DNA from: Saprospirales bacterium
Lineage (GTDB): Bacteria > Bacteroidota > Bacteroidia > Chitinophagales > Saprospiraceae
DNA: 64,000 nucleotides
Assembly: GCA_016711045.1 (NCBI GenBank)
Contig: JADJTT010000003.1
Span: 558,001 to 622,000 of the forward strand
Direction of reading: 5' to 3'
Within the stretch, counting starts at the first letter, position 1. Every line of letters begins with the position of its first letter. Under the pieces are notes generated by a model that was not told the origin of the DNA, ran no database searches, and saw nothing but the letters and a program-made list of their open reading frames with translations. Position numbers and translations under genes: made by a program. This document shows positions 1-9,205 of the stretch, in pieces.

Positions 1-305
1 TTGCCCGAAGGCGTCATCACATCCAGGGTATCGCCCACCTGGAGCGCTTCGTTGGCAAACGTGGAAAACCGACCGCCCGGCACCTTTTTGATCGCTACCC
101 GCAGCTCACCATCCAAGGGACTGGTGCAGATGGAGTAAGAACGGCGCACCTCTTCTCCCTGGATGCTAGCCTTGAGCGTAAGGTTCTGGCCGTGCACAAA
201 TGTATACTCCGGCCCCAGGTCAATGGGCACCTCAAACGCCACAGAAACGCAGTCGGCGGTTTCCTTTCGGACGTCTTTTACTTTAAGCGAATAAAACTTC
301 GGCAT
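1..305 (-). CDS. paaE: 1,2-phenylacetyl-CoA epoxidase reductase subunit PaaE, N-terminal part
   Basis: Only the first ~101 residues lie in the window; the gene runs off the left edge. The protein starts MPKFYSLKVKDVRKETADC and carries the FAD-binding motif RSYSIC at about residues 58-63, followed by VKK-type and GGRFSTFAN segments. This is the order seen in the ferredoxin-NADP-reductase-like FAD domain of PaaE, the flavin/2Fe-2S reductase that feeds electrons to the PaaABC oxygenase for aerobic phenylacetate breakdown. The ATG at 303-305 follows a TAnnTTTG element and a palindromic operator. The 2Fe-2S domain expected at the C-terminus cannot be seen. A general ferredoxin reductase is the alternative, but the opening residues match PaaE well. 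Confidence 0.8.
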   Translation of the reverse strand, partial: MPKFYSLKVKDVRKETADCVSVAFEVPIDLGPEYTFVHGQNLTLKASIQGEEVRRSYSICTSPLDGELRVAIKKVPGGRFSTFANEALQVGDTLDVMTPSG

Positions 306-324
306 GGATCGTATTAGTTACAAA

Positions 325-350
325 CGAACGATTGTTCGGCTGCAAATATA
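325..350 (-). promoter_or_regulatory. paaE promoter with TetR-type operator
   Basis: On the minus strand, TATATTTG (343-350) fits the Bacteroidota -7 consensus TAnnTTTG. Immediately downstream is the palindrome CGAAC-4nt-GTTCG (325-338), which would overlap the transcription start. A repressor of the PaaR/TetR type binding there is inferred; no regulator gene is in view. Confidence 0.55.
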
Positions 351-366
351 CTATACTATTTTAAAA

Positions 367-404
367 AAAAAGTGCCGGTCGCATCTCTGAGACCGGCACT
401 TTTT
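367..404 (-). terminator. rpsT Rho-independent terminator
   Basis: Perfect 14-bp stem (367-380 with 391-404, core AGTGCCGGTC/GACCGGCACT) and a 10-nt loop. On the minus strand it ends in a run of T. It lies downstream of rpsT and upstream of the paaE promoter. Confidence 0.85.
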
Positions 405-420
405 GGCGGACACCAACGAC

Positions 421-453
421 AACAGCGAAGCCTGGCATGCAGACTTCGCTGTT
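421..453. other. Hairpin just downstream of rpsT
   Basis: AACAGCGAAG (421-430) pairs perfectly with CTTCGCTGTT (444-453) across a 13-nt loop, 25 nt past the rpsT stop codon. There is no U-tract, so it is probably an mRNA 3'-end stabiliser preceding the true terminator, not a terminator itself. Confidence 0.5.
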
Positions 454-478
454 GATCAGTATAATAACGGGAGGGAAA

Positions 479-736
479 TTACGCGGTCAACTTGTTTACA
501 TGGATCATCAGGCTGCTCTTGAGGTTAGAGGCCTTGTTGCCGTGCCAGGTATTGTTTTTCGACAATTTGTCGATCATACTCAACACTTTTGGCAGAAAGG
601 ACTTCGCTTCCTCCGGATTTTCCATCTCGCGCAGTTTCTGAATAGCCGTGCGGGCGGTCTTTTTGTAGTAGCGATTTTGTACGCGACGCTTAGCTTCCTG
701 CCGCATTCGCTTTTGTGATGACTTATGATTTGCCAT
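479..736 (-). CDS. rpsT: 30S ribosomal protein S20
   Basis: An 85-residue very basic protein beginning MANHKSSQKRMRQ, the canonical S20 start. It binds 16S rRNA early in small-subunit assembly. The length is normal for the family. Monocistronic: it has its own TAnnTTTG promoter (780-810) and is followed by a hairpin and a strong terminator before paaE on the same strand. Confidence 0.97.
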   Translation of the reverse strand: MANHKSSQKRMRQEAKRRVQNRYYKKTARTAIQKLREMENPEEAKSFLPKVLSMIDKLSKNNTWHGNKASNLKSSLMIHVNKLTA

Positions 737-779
737 TGCTTATTTAACGTTATTCTTAATGCTTATCAAAACTGGGCTG

Positions 780-810
780 CAAAGTTAGCGTTTCTCCGTA
801 AAATTCCAAA
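780..810 (-). promoter_or_regulatory. rpsT promoter, Bacteroidota type
   Basis: On the minus strand TTTG (807-810) is separated by 19 nt from TAACTTTG (780-787). Both boxes match the Bacteroidota sigma-A consensus TTTG...TAnnTTTG at normal spacing. The start codon is about 44 nt further on. Confidence 0.7.
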
Positions 811-954
811 CATTGAAAGTTGAAAAAGTTCTGAACCCTTTTTTGGAAACCTTGCTGACCCTGTTTTGTTTATTTCTTAATTGTGTAATATCTCCTGCAG
901 GATTCCAAAAAAACGCTCAAATTTGCACGGTTTTTCGAAATATGTAAATCGACT

Positions 955-3729
955 ATGAAAGATTTTTCCTTCGTTTTCAACGCCCACCCTACTTATATTG
1001 AATCAATGTACGAACGGTACCGGGAAAACCCGGAATCGGTAGAAGAAGGCTGGCAGCTTTTCTTCCGCGGTTTTGATTTTGGCGCCTACCGCAACGGAGC
1101 CGCCCCGCAGGAAACCCACACCGATACGATACTGGCGGAACACAATCTGTCGGGGGACCAGCTATCGACCGAATTACGTGTGTTGGCCCTGATTATCGGA
1201 TATCGCAACCGCGGCCACCTGATGTCCACAACCAACCCCATCCGCCATCGCCGCGACCGGAAGCCTCACCTCAAGTTGGAAGATTTTAATCTCTCGGAAA
1301 AAGATCTCGACACGTCGTTCTTTGCCGGTAAAGAGATCGGCCTGGAAGGCGCTACGCTACGGCAGATCCTCGCCAAACTGGAAAAGATCTATTGCGGCAA
1401 TATCGGGTTTGAATTCCATCAAATTCCCGACCGGGTGCGCCGGCGCTGGCTGCGCACACGCATCGAAGCTACCGATTCAGATTCCTCTTATGGACTGAGT
1501 CACGATAAAAAACGCCGTATTCTGGAAAAGCTCAACGGCGCTGTGGTGTTTGAAAAATTTCTGCATACGAAGTATATCGGGCAGAAACGGTTCTCGCTCG
1601 AAGGCGGTGAAACAACCATTCCGGCCCTGGATGCCATCATACGCCTGGCAACCGAAGACAAAGTAGAAGAGGTCGTCATCGGGATGGCCCACCGCGGCCG
1701 ACTCAACGTATTGGCCAATATCATGGGCAAGACCTATGAACAGATCTTCAATGAATTTGAAGGCACAGCCGTACCCGACCTAAGCTTCGGCGATGGCGAC
1801 GTGAAATACCACCTGGGATTCTCCGCTCAAATGGAAGGCCCCAACGGGAAAGTGGTGCACCTCAAACTCGTGCCCAATCCCTCCCACCTCGAAGCTGTCA
1901 ACCCCGTAGTAGAAGGATTTTCGCGCGCCAAAGCAGACGTGCTTTACCATAGCGACTGGGATCGCATCCTGCCCGTGCTCATTCATGGCGATGCAGCCAT
2001 GGCCGGGCAAGGCGTGGTTTTTGAAACCGTTCAGCTCAGCCAGCTAAAAGGCTATTACACGGGCGGAACCCTTCACTTCGTGATCAATAACCAGATCGGA
2101 TTCACGACTGATTTCGACGATGCCCGCTCCTCGATCTATTCCACCGCAGCTGCCAATATGATCCAGGCGCCTGTTTTTCACGTCAATGGAGACGATCCCG
2201 AAGCAGTGGTCTTCGCCGTGGAACTGGCCGTAGCCTATCGCCAGGAATTCAACACCGACGTATTTATTGACATGGTCTGCTATCGCCGGCACGGGCACAA
2301 CGAAGGCGACGATCCCAAATTCACCCAACCCGAGATGTACCGGATCATCAACCAGCACGACGACCCGCGAAAGATCTATTCCCAAAAACTGGTGCAACGG
2401 GGCGATGTAGAAAAGGAACTAGCCCATGATATGGAGAAAAAGTTCTGGGATTTCTTGCAGGCCCGCCTCGAAAACGTCAAACAACACCCCCTGCCCTACC
2501 AATATCAGGAATCGGAACAGGCCTGGCGTGCGCTGAAGAAAAAAACCACTCCGGAGGATTACGACTACTCTCCGGCCACCGGCGTTGCGCGTCCTGTGCT
2601 TGAAAAAATTCTCCGGCACCTCCTCACTTTTCCCAAGGATTTTACCCCACTCGACAAGGTAAATCGCCTGCTGCGCGGCACGAAAAAAATGATCGAGGAT
2701 AACAAGCTGGACTGGGCGTTGGGAGAATTGCTGGCCTACGGAACGACATTGATCGAAGGAAATGAGGTACGACTTTCCGGACAGGATGTCAAGCGCGGTA
2801 CCTTCTCGCACCGCCATGCCATCTTCCGGGATGCGTCAACCGATGCCGAATACAACCGCCTAAACAACATACAAGACGACCAGGCGAAGTTCCGGATCTA
2901 TAACTCCCCACTCTCGGAGTTTGCCGTACTGGGTTTTGAATATGGCTACTCCCTGGCTACCCCCAATACGCTGGTATTATGGGAAGCGCAGTTCGGTGAT
3001 TTCCACAACGGCGCCCAGACCATTATCGACCAGTTTATCTCCGCCGGGGAAAGCAAGTGGCAACGGATGAGCGGGCTTGTGCTGTTGCTGCCCCATGGTT
3101 ACGAAGGCCAGGGGCCGGAACACTCCAGCGCCCGACTCGAACGATTCCTCCAGCTATGTGCCGAATACAACCTCACTGTAGCCAATTGCACGACGCCCGC
3201 CAACTTTTTCCATCTCCTTCGGCGCCAGCTGGCCCGCCCTTTCCGCAAGCCGTTGATCGTCATGACCCCCAAATCGCTGCTGCGCCATCCGGAGGTCGTG
3301 TCGCCCATTGAGGATTTTGAAACGGGTAAAGGATTCCAGGAGATTATCGACGACCCGGAAGTAGGCCCCCGCAGTGGAAAAAAGATCAAGCGGGTATTAT
3401 TGTGCAGTGGGAAGGTCTACTACGACCTCGCAGAGAAAAAACGGAAAGACAACCGGACAGACGTAGCCATCGTGCGTATGGAGCAACTTTACCCCATGCC
3501 GCAAACCCAGCTGCAAAAGCTCCGGGAGAAATACGACCAGGCCGAGTATTATTGGATTCAGGAAGAACCCGCAAACATGGGTGGATGGCAATATGTGCTT
3601 TCTTTTTTCTGCGGTCAGTTTGATATCAAGCTCATCAGCCGGAAAACCAGCGCCTCGCCGGCAACGGGATTCAAGAAAGTGCATGATCAGCAACAGGAAA
3701 GTATTGTGGAAAAGGCGTTTGCCTTATAA
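955..3729 (+). CDS. sucA: 2-oxoglutarate dehydrogenase E1 component
   Basis: A 924-residue thiamine-diphosphate enzyme that decarboxylates 2-oxoglutarate in the TCA cycle and passes the succinyl group to the E2 subunit. Visible family signatures: an N-terminal arm with YIESMYERYRENPESV, GMAHRGRLNVLAN, the ThDP-binding stretch GDAAMAGQGVVFET, NNQIGFTT, RRHGHNEGDDP, and the C-terminal transketolase-like half with LPHGYEGQGPEHSSARLERF and EEPANMGGW. Full length. The E2 gene sucB, often the next gene, is absent; an opposite-strand phosphatase gene follows. The 3' end overlaps that gene tail-to-tail by 6 nt, so both stop codons lie within 3724-3729. Confidence 0.96.
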   Translation: MKDFSFVFNAHPTYIESMYERYRENPESVEEGWQLFFRGFDFGAYRNGAAPQETHTDTILAEHNLSGDQLSTELRVLALIIGYRNRGHLMSTTNPIRHRRDRKPHLKLEDFNLSEKDLDTSFFAGKEIGLEGATLRQILAKLEKIYCGNIGFEFHQIPDRVRRRWLRTRIEATDSDSSYGLSHDKKRRILEKLNGAVVFEKFLHTKYIGQKRFSLEGGETTIPALDAIIRLATEDKVEEVVIGMAHRGRLNVLANIMGKTYEQIFNEFEGTAVPDLSFGDGDVKYHLGFSAQMEGPNGKVVHLKLVPNPSHLEAVNPVVEGFSRAKADVLYHSDWDRILPVLIHGDAAMAGQGVVFETVQLSQLKGYYTGGTLHFVINNQIGFTTDFDDARSSIYSTAAANMIQAPVFHVNGDDPEAVVFAVELAVAYRQEFNTDVFIDMVCYRRHGHNEGDDPKFTQPEMYRIINQHDDPRKIYSQKLVQRGDVEKELAHDMEKKFWDFLQARLENVKQHPLPYQYQESEQAWRALKKKTTPEDYDYSPATGVARPVLEKILRHLLTFPKDFTPLDKVNRLLRGTKKMIEDNKLDWALGELLAYGTTLIEGNEVRLSGQDVKRGTFSHRHAIFRDASTDAEYNRLNNIQDDQAKFRIYNSPLSEFAVLGFEYGYSLATPNTLVLWEAQFGDFHNGAQTIIDQFISAGESKWQRMSGLVLLLPHGYEGQGPEHSSARLERFLQLCAEYNLTVANCTTPANFFHLLRRQLARPFRKPLIVMTPKSLLRHPEVVSPIEDFETGKGFQEIIDDPEVGPRSGKKIKRVLLCSGKVYYDLAEKKRKDNRTDVAIVRMEQLYPMPQTQLQKLREKYDQAEYYWIQEEPANMGGWQYVLSFFCGQFDIKLISRKTSASPATGFKKVHDQQQESIVEKAFAL

Positions 3730-4182
3730 CTTATTCCACCTTTCCACGATCCGGTCGCAAGCTTCATCCAACATTTCGAAGACCCCTTCAAACCCCTGGT
3801 CGTCGTAATACGGATCGGGCACGCTCCGCCCCTCGCCAGGGAATACCAGATCCAGGATGAGATGCACCTTTTCCGACAGGTCAGGCTGCGCAGCCAAATT
3901 AATCAGATTGCGGTAGTTACTGGTATCCATCGCAAAAATGAGATCGAAATCATCCAAATCTTTCGGACTGATCTGCCGGGCCCGTTGCGCCCGGATGTCG
4001 ATCCCGTTTTGCCGGGCCACAGCTACCGAGCGCCGATCAGGGCCATCCCCTACATGCCAATACCCCGTTCCGGCCGAATCGACCTCCCAGTCCAGTCGAT
4101 GTTGTTTAATTTTCTCCTTCAGTATGCCTTCTGCCAGGGGAGAACGGCAGATGTTCCCCAGGCAAACCATTAATATTTTCAT
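3724..4182 (-). CDS. Low-molecular-weight protein tyrosine phosphatase
   Basis: 152 residues with the catalytic P-loop VCLGNICRS (CX5R) at residues 7-15 and the general-acid loop DPYYDD near residue 121. This is the complete active site of cytoplasmic low-molecular-weight phosphotyrosine phosphatases. Length and motif spacing are typical. The substrate cannot be read from sequence: there is no tyrosine-kinase or capsule gene nearby to indicate a role in polysaccharide export. Convergent with sucA and overlapping its last six bases. Confidence 0.93.
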   Translation of the reverse strand: MKILMVCLGNICRSPLAEGILKEKIKQHRLDWEVDSAGTGYWHVGDGPDRRSVAVARQNGIDIRAQRARQISPKDLDDFDLIFAMDTSNYRNLINLAAQPDLSEKVHLILDLVFPGEGRSVPDPYYDDQGFEGVFEMLDEACDRIVERWNKL

Positions 4183-4291
4183 GCCACGCTAGTCAAATAA
4201 AGACTTGTTTTTGGATATTTGTCTTTTAATCGGTTATAAGCTTAAATAGGAATAACGTTTTTAAAGACCTAATATAACTTCCTTCCGGCTA

Positions 4292-4384
4292 AAACTGAAG
4301 AAAAAGTGAGTTGATGCCCTCGGCCATCAACTCACTTGGGACTAGTGCAGCCGCAGCTGCACTAGTCCCAAACCACTTCAGTTT
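4292..4384. repeat. Double-hairpin palindromic repeat, copy 1
   Basis: An outer stem AAACTGAAG/CTTCAGTTT (4292-4300 with 4376-4384) encloses two perfect hairpins. The first is GTGAGTTGATG/CATCAACTCAC (4306-4316 with 4325-4335). The second has a 16-bp stem, TTGGGACTAGTGCAGC (4336-4351) with 4356-4371, and a 4-nt loop. The core TTGGGACTAG recurs at 32108-32213 and 49526-49567. It lies between the divergent phosphatase and trkA genes. Confidence 0.85.
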
Positions 4385-4435
4385 GAGTATATTTACCTAA
4401 CAGGAACCAATGGAATTGGTTTTAATATAAATAAA

Positions 4436-5776
4436 ATGAAAATCATCATTGCCGGAGCAGGTGATGTGGGCTTCCACCTGGCACAATTGCTGTCCTACGA
4501 AAATCAGGACATCGTAGTCATCGATACGAATCAGGATGTGCTGGATTATGCGGCTACCCACCTCGACGTGCTGACCCTCCGTGGAGACGCCTCTTCCATT
4601 GACATGCTTAAAGAGGCCGAAGCAGATCGAGCCAACCTCCTGTTGGCCGTAACCACGTCTGAAAACACCAACCTGGTCACCGCTATCCTGGCAAAAAAGA
4701 TGGGTACGGCCAAGACCATTGCCAGAGTACAGAGCCGGGACTACCTGGAAGATGCAAGCAAACAACTTTTCCGTGAATTGGGCATAGACACGCTGATCTC
4801 CCCCCGGCAGCTGGCTGCCCGGGAGATCCAACGGCTGGTCGACCAGTGTTCTTTCTCCGACGTATTCGAATTTGAAAACGGCAAAATGTCGCTCGTAGGA
4901 CTCACCGTGGAGGAAGGCTCTCCCCTGGTCAATCTCCAACTCAGCGACTGGAATAAGGTGCACCCCAACCTGGCTACCCGCCCTATTGCTGTCTTGCGCG
5001 GATACCAGACCATCCTCCCGCGGGGCAATACCGTCTTGCGCCGAAAAGACCACGTCTACTTCATCACCAACCGTTCAGATGCAGGCTCACTGGAACATTC
5101 TCTCGGAAAGGAAAAGGTCAAGATCCGCAATGTCATGATCGTAGGTGGATCCGGCCTGGCTTTCGACACGGCCAAGCTGTTGGAAGCCGACTACAAGATC
5201 ACCCTGGTGGAAGCCGATAAAAACCGGTGTAAATACATGGCGGAATACCTGGAACGCACCCTGATCATTAACGGAGAGCCCAGCAACATAGACCTTCTCG
5301 AAGAAGAAGGGCTCAGCCACATGGACGCCTTTATCGCCCTGACCCCTAACTCCGAAACCAATATCATTACCAGCCTTACCGCCAAAAACCACGGGGTGTA
5401 CAAAACGATCGCACAGGTAGAAAACAAGGAATATGTGCATATCTCCCAGGACATTGGCGTAGACAGCCTGATCAACAAAAAGCTGATTGCAGCCAACAAT
5501 ATTTTCCGGTTCATCCGGAAAGGACAGATCGAAGCCATCACCTCCTTAAACGGAGTAGACGCCGAGATCATTGAATTCATCGTGCACAAAGCCAATCAAC
5601 TCACCAAAAAACCGATTAAGGATCTGCATTTTCCGGAAACTGCCATCATCGGTGGGGTGATCCGCGGGGAGGATAGCCTCCTTCCAAGCGGAGACATTCA
5701 ATTACAATTGGGAGACCGGGTGATCGTTTTTGCCCTGCCGGAGGCCATTGGAAAGGTCGAACGCCTATTTCGCTAA
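4436..5776 (+). CDS. trkA: Trk potassium uptake regulatory protein TrkA
   Basis: 446 residues forming two tandem RCK (Rossmann plus C-terminal ligand-binding) halves. Each half starts with a nucleotide-binding glycine-rich loop: IIAGAGDVGFHLAQLL at residues 3-18 and VMIVGGSGLAFDTAKLL near 233. It is the cytoplasmic NAD(H)/ATP-binding gate of the Trk channel. The gene ends 18 nt before trkH on the same strand, so the two form an operon. The double-hairpin repeat lies directly upstream and could affect its leader. Confidence 0.95.
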   Translation: MKIIIAGAGDVGFHLAQLLSYENQDIVVIDTNQDVLDYAATHLDVLTLRGDASSIDMLKEAEADRANLLLAVTTSENTNLVTAILAKKMGTAKTIARVQSRDYLEDASKQLFRELGIDTLISPRQLAAREIQRLVDQCSFSDVFEFENGKMSLVGLTVEEGSPLVNLQLSDWNKVHPNLATRPIAVLRGYQTILPRGNTVLRRKDHVYFITNRSDAGSLEHSLGKEKVKIRNVMIVGGSGLAFDTAKLLEADYKITLVEADKNRCKYMAEYLERTLIINGEPSNIDLLEEEGLSHMDAFIALTPNSETNIITSLTAKNHGVYKTIAQVENKEYVHISQDIGVDSLINKKLIAANNIFRFIRKGQIEAITSLNGVDAEIIEFIVHKANQLTKKPIKDLHFPETAIIGGVIRGEDSLLPSGDIQLQLGDRVIVFALPEAIGKVERLFR

Positions 5777-5794
5777 GACCTGAACCACCAATCT

Positions 5795-7246
5795 ATGATC
5801 AATTTTACGCCCATATCTTCATTCGTCGGCATTCTGCTCATCCTCGTAGGGATACTGATGCTGACCGCGTTGCCTTTTTCTTTCAATTATCCGGGAGGAA
5901 ACTGGGAAGCTTTTGTCTACTCCTCCGCTATCACGATCACGGTAGGCATAATCCTCTGGCTCGCAAAATTCAAGAACGACAAGTCCATCACCAAGCGCGA
6001 CGGGTATCTTATCGTAACCATCGGGTGGTTTTCCATGGTAGCTTTCGGAAGCCTCCCCTACCTGATCGGTGGGTCTATACCCAGCCTGACCGATGCAATT
6101 TTTGAAACGGCCTCAGGGGTGACCACCACCGGGGCGTCTATCCTTACCGACATCGAGTCCATGCCAAAGGATATTCTCTTTTGGCGCAGCCTCACCCAAT
6201 GGATTGGAGGCTTGGGGATCATCGTCCTCACCGTCGCCATTTTTCCATTGCTGGGGTTTGGAGGCATCGAACTCTTTTCCGCCGAATCGCCTGGGCCCAC
6301 TTCCGACAAGATCCACCCACGTATCCAGGAAACAGCCAAACGCCTGTGGTTGATCTACTTGGGTCTCACGGTGTTGCTCACCGGCCTTCTCTGGATCATG
6401 GACATGGATTTTTTTGATGCGATCAATCATGCATTCACTACCATGTCGACCGGCGGGTTTTCTCCTCAGAATGAAAGCCTGGCGGCTTACGATATACCAA
6501 GGGTACAATATACCCTCATCTTGTTCATGTTTTTGGCAGGCACCAACTTTACCGTCCTATACCTGTTTGTAACGGCACAGTTCAAAAAGGTAGCGATCAA
6601 TGACGAGTTCAAGTACTACTTGTTTTTCACCCTCCTGTTCGCCGGCCTCATCACCGTACTCGTCTTGTGGAATACGGACATCACCGGAGAGAAAGCTTTC
6701 CGCGACAGCTTATTTCAGGTTGTTTCACTTATGACCACTACCGGCTATGTATCGGCCAACTACCTCGAATGGGGCAATGCCGTGTTGGTACTGGTCATTA
6801 TTCTCCTCTTCCTTGGCGGATCAGCCGGCTCAACGGCCGGGGGGATAAAGGTTATTCGCCACCTCGTTTTTATGAAAAACTCCTTTTTGGAGTTCAAACG
6901 CATCCTTCATCCCCGTGCGATTGTCCCTCTTCGCCTCAATGGCCAGATCGTACGTCCGCAGGTCATGACCCATATCCTGGTATTCCTGCTGATCTACCTC
7001 ATCATGTTTATATTCGGCACGTTTGTGCTCACTGTGTTCGGCCTCGACCTGGAGACCTCTATTGGCGCCGTTGCGACCAGCCTTGGCAACGTAGGCCCCG
7101 GCATCGGAAAAGTTGGCCCGGTGGACAATTTTGCCTGGCTGCCCGAAGGCGTCAAGTGGGTACTCTCCTTCTTTATGTTGCTGGGGCGTCTGGAGTTATT
7201 TACCATCCTGGTGTTGTTTACGCCTTTTTTCTGGAAGAGTAATTGA
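5795..7246 (+). CDS. trkH: Trk potassium transporter membrane subunit TrkH
   Basis: A 483-residue polytopic membrane protein with about ten hydrophobic segments. The four selectivity-filter glycine motifs of the SKT channel family are visible in order: TTGAS, STGGFS, TTGYVS and LGNVGPG. It conducts K+ inward in complex with the TrkA ring encoded just upstream. The length and the C-terminal GRLELFTILVLF segment are typical. Confidence 0.95.
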   Translation: MINFTPISSFVGILLILVGILMLTALPFSFNYPGGNWEAFVYSSAITITVGIILWLAKFKNDKSITKRDGYLIVTIGWFSMVAFGSLPYLIGGSIPSLTDAIFETASGVTTTGASILTDIESMPKDILFWRSLTQWIGGLGIIVLTVAIFPLLGFGGIELFSAESPGPTSDKIHPRIQETAKRLWLIYLGLTVLLTGLLWIMDMDFFDAINHAFTTMSTGGFSPQNESLAAYDIPRVQYTLILFMFLAGTNFTVLYLFVTAQFKKVAINDEFKYYLFFTLLFAGLITVLVLWNTDITGEKAFRDSLFQVVSLMTTTGYVSANYLEWGNAVLVLVIILLFLGGSAGSTAGGIKVIRHLVFMKNSFLEFKRILHPRAIVPLRLNGQIVRPQVMTHILVFLLIYLIMFIFGTFVLTVFGLDLETSIGAVATSLGNVGPGIGKVGPVDNFAWLPEGVKWVLSFFMLLGRLELFTILVLFTPFFWKSN

Positions 7247-7258
7247 GGAGTCACCCGG

Positions 7259-7948
7259 TCAGAACAACTCCCGCATGACCTCCTCCTTATAATTGGCGCC
7301 TACCGGGATCTTTTCCTTCCCGATATGGATCATATTGCCCTCCAGTGTGCGCACTCTGGCGCGAGCCACGATATAGGATTTGTGTACCCGGATAAAGAGC
7401 CCGGGAGGCAGGTTCTCCTCCAGTGCTTTTAAGGACCCCAACGACAAAATGCGGCCTTCGGAGGTGTGGAAGGCCACATATTCCCGCATACTTTGAATAA
7501 AAAGAATATCGGCATACCGGATCCGGTAGACCTTGTGATCTGACTTGACGAGCAGGTAATCTTTATCGGGAAAGGCAGCCGAAACCAGCCTGAGGCGTTC
7601 GGCAGCTTTATTGGCTGCCTGCACAAAACGCTCAAATGAAATGGGTTTGAGCAGATAGTCCACTACATCCAATTCATAGCCCTCCAACGCATATTCCGAA
7701 TAAGCCGTGGTGAAAATGACTAAAGGCCGCTGGGTCAGCGTGCGTAAAAATTCGATGCCGGTTAGTTCGGGCATTTGAATATCCAAGAAAAGCAGATCTA
7801 CCTGTGTGGAATTCAACACCTGCAATGCCTCCAGGGGGTCTTTACACAACCCTACCAACTCAAAATTGGACATTCTCCCCACATATGCCTCCAACAAGGC
7901 CCTTGCCAGCTCTTCATCATCCACGACCAGGCAACGGATAGAGCTCAT
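7259..7948 (-). CDS. LytTR-family response regulator
   Basis: 229 residues. A receiver domain occupies about 1-120, with the acidic pocket VVDDEE near residue 8 and the phosphorylatable Asp in LLFLDIQMPELTG. A LytTR DNA-binding domain follows (about 130-229) with MREYVAFHTSEGRI and FIRVHKSYIV. It pairs with the LytS-type kinase upstream, which its start codon overlaps by 4 nt, so the two are translationally coupled. Target genes are unknown; the barrel protein gene and its partner transcribed away from this pair are candidates. Confidence 0.92.
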   Translation of the reverse strand: MSSIRCLVVDDEELARALLEAYVGRMSNFELVGLCKDPLEALQVLNSTQVDLLFLDIQMPELTGIEFLRTLTQRPLVIFTTAYSEYALEGYELDVVDYLLKPISFERFVQAANKAAERLRLVSAAFPDKDYLLVKSDHKVYRIRYADILFIQSMREYVAFHTSEGRILSLGSLKALEENLPPGLFIRVHKSYIVARARVRTLEGNMIHIGKEKIPVGANYKEEVMRELF

Positions 7949-9000
7949 GTGAGTTCAATTTTCAGGGATACGGCAAAACGGTCGGCCTGTTCGCCCAGGT
8001 CCAGGGAATGGTGGCCGGGGTAAATGAGTTCCAACTGACGCTTCACGTTCTCCAGGCCAATTCCTCCGGTTCGATCCTTGGAATAGGCCCCATCAGGCAG
8101 GCTATTTTCCACTTCAAACTCCACCCATTGCGCTCCGGTTTTCAGCCGGATCCGTATCCATCCTTTTTTCAGATCTTCCACATGGCTGTGTTTGAAGGCG
8201 TTTTCGATAAATGGAATAAACAACATAGGCGCAATGAGCAACTCGGGCCGGGAGTCATCCAACTCGACAGAGACGTTCATCCCCTTGCTGTCCTTGAGCA
8301 TTTTCAGGCTAATGTAGTTGCGAATATAATCAATCTCTTTCTTTAGCGGGACCCGATCGGCTGTACAATCATACAACATATACCGGAGTATTTCCGACAA
8401 ACGCATCAGGTGTTCCGGCGCCGATTCGGCACGCAGGACAGTCAGTGTGTAGATGTTGTTGAGGGTATTGAACAAAAAATGCGGATTGATCTGGGACTTG
8501 AGGAACTTCAATTCCGTCTCCAATTTCTCCTTCTGCAACTGGATGGTCTCCTTTTCTTTCAACCCCGCATAGGCCGCTATTTCAAATAGGGAGCTTCCAA
8601 TAAAAGCCGTAACAAACGGCACCGACCTGCTTATCCAACGGAATCCTTCATACACCTGGTGGGGAGGCTTGTGGTCGGCCCGCGGCCGATCGCTTAAATT
8701 GAGCCATTCGGCCCAGGGCGCCTGGTCCCAGTAGATCAATACCAGTAAAACGACCACCAGTACCAATCCCGCTACCACATACCAGCCTATTTTTTTGGGT
8801 AAAAATAGACGGGGCACCAATACTTCCAGATTGAGAAACACGACAATGCCTACGCCTATACCTATCACCAGGCCGCGCAATAGAAAACGCGACCAGTTCT
8901 CCCAGCCACCAGCCAAAAGAAAGGGGATCAACAACCAGATGACGCCCCAAAAAATGATTTGAATCCAAGTACTTTTTTTCCCAATCGGCTCATTCTTCAA
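7945..9000 (-). CDS. LytS-type sensor histidine kinase (His_kinase family)
   Basis: 351 residues. Three to four hydrophobic segments occupy the first ~135 residues. The kinase core then follows, with the phospho-acceptor motif SQINPHFLFNTLNNIYTL (His_kinase/PF06580 type) and a GHKL ATP-binding domain with FIENAFKHS and GGIGLENVKRQLELIY. No separate extracellular sensor domain is seen, so sensing probably occurs within the membrane. Overlaps the regulator gene 7259-7948 by four bases. Confidence 0.92.
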   Translation of the reverse strand: MKNEPIGKKSTWIQIIFWGVIWLLIPFLLAGGWENWSRFLLRGLVIGIGVGIVVFLNLEVLVPRLFLPKKIGWYVVAGLVLVVVLLVLIYWDQAPWAEWLNLSDRPRADHKPPHQVYEGFRWISRSVPFVTAFIGSSLFEIAAYAGLKEKETIQLQKEKLETELKFLKSQINPHFLFNTLNNIYTLTVLRAESAPEHLMRLSEILRYMLYDCTADRVPLKKEIDYIRNYISLKMLKDSKGMNVSVELDDSRPELLIAPMLFIPFIENAFKHSHVEDLKKGWIRIRLKTGAQWVEFEVENSLPDGAYSKDRTGGIGLENVKRQLELIYPGHHSLDLGEQADRFAVSLKIELT

Positions 9001-9047
9001 AGCTGGGGAAAAGGCATCAGTTTGCCAAGTTTTTTCAATGAAGAAGA

Positions 9048-9135
<88 letters not shown>

Positions 9136-9205
9136 GGGTGTTGATTGAATATTTTTCTCCCATTCCGGCCAAAGCCGCACTTTTGGGTAGCTAAAATGAA
9201 ATGCC

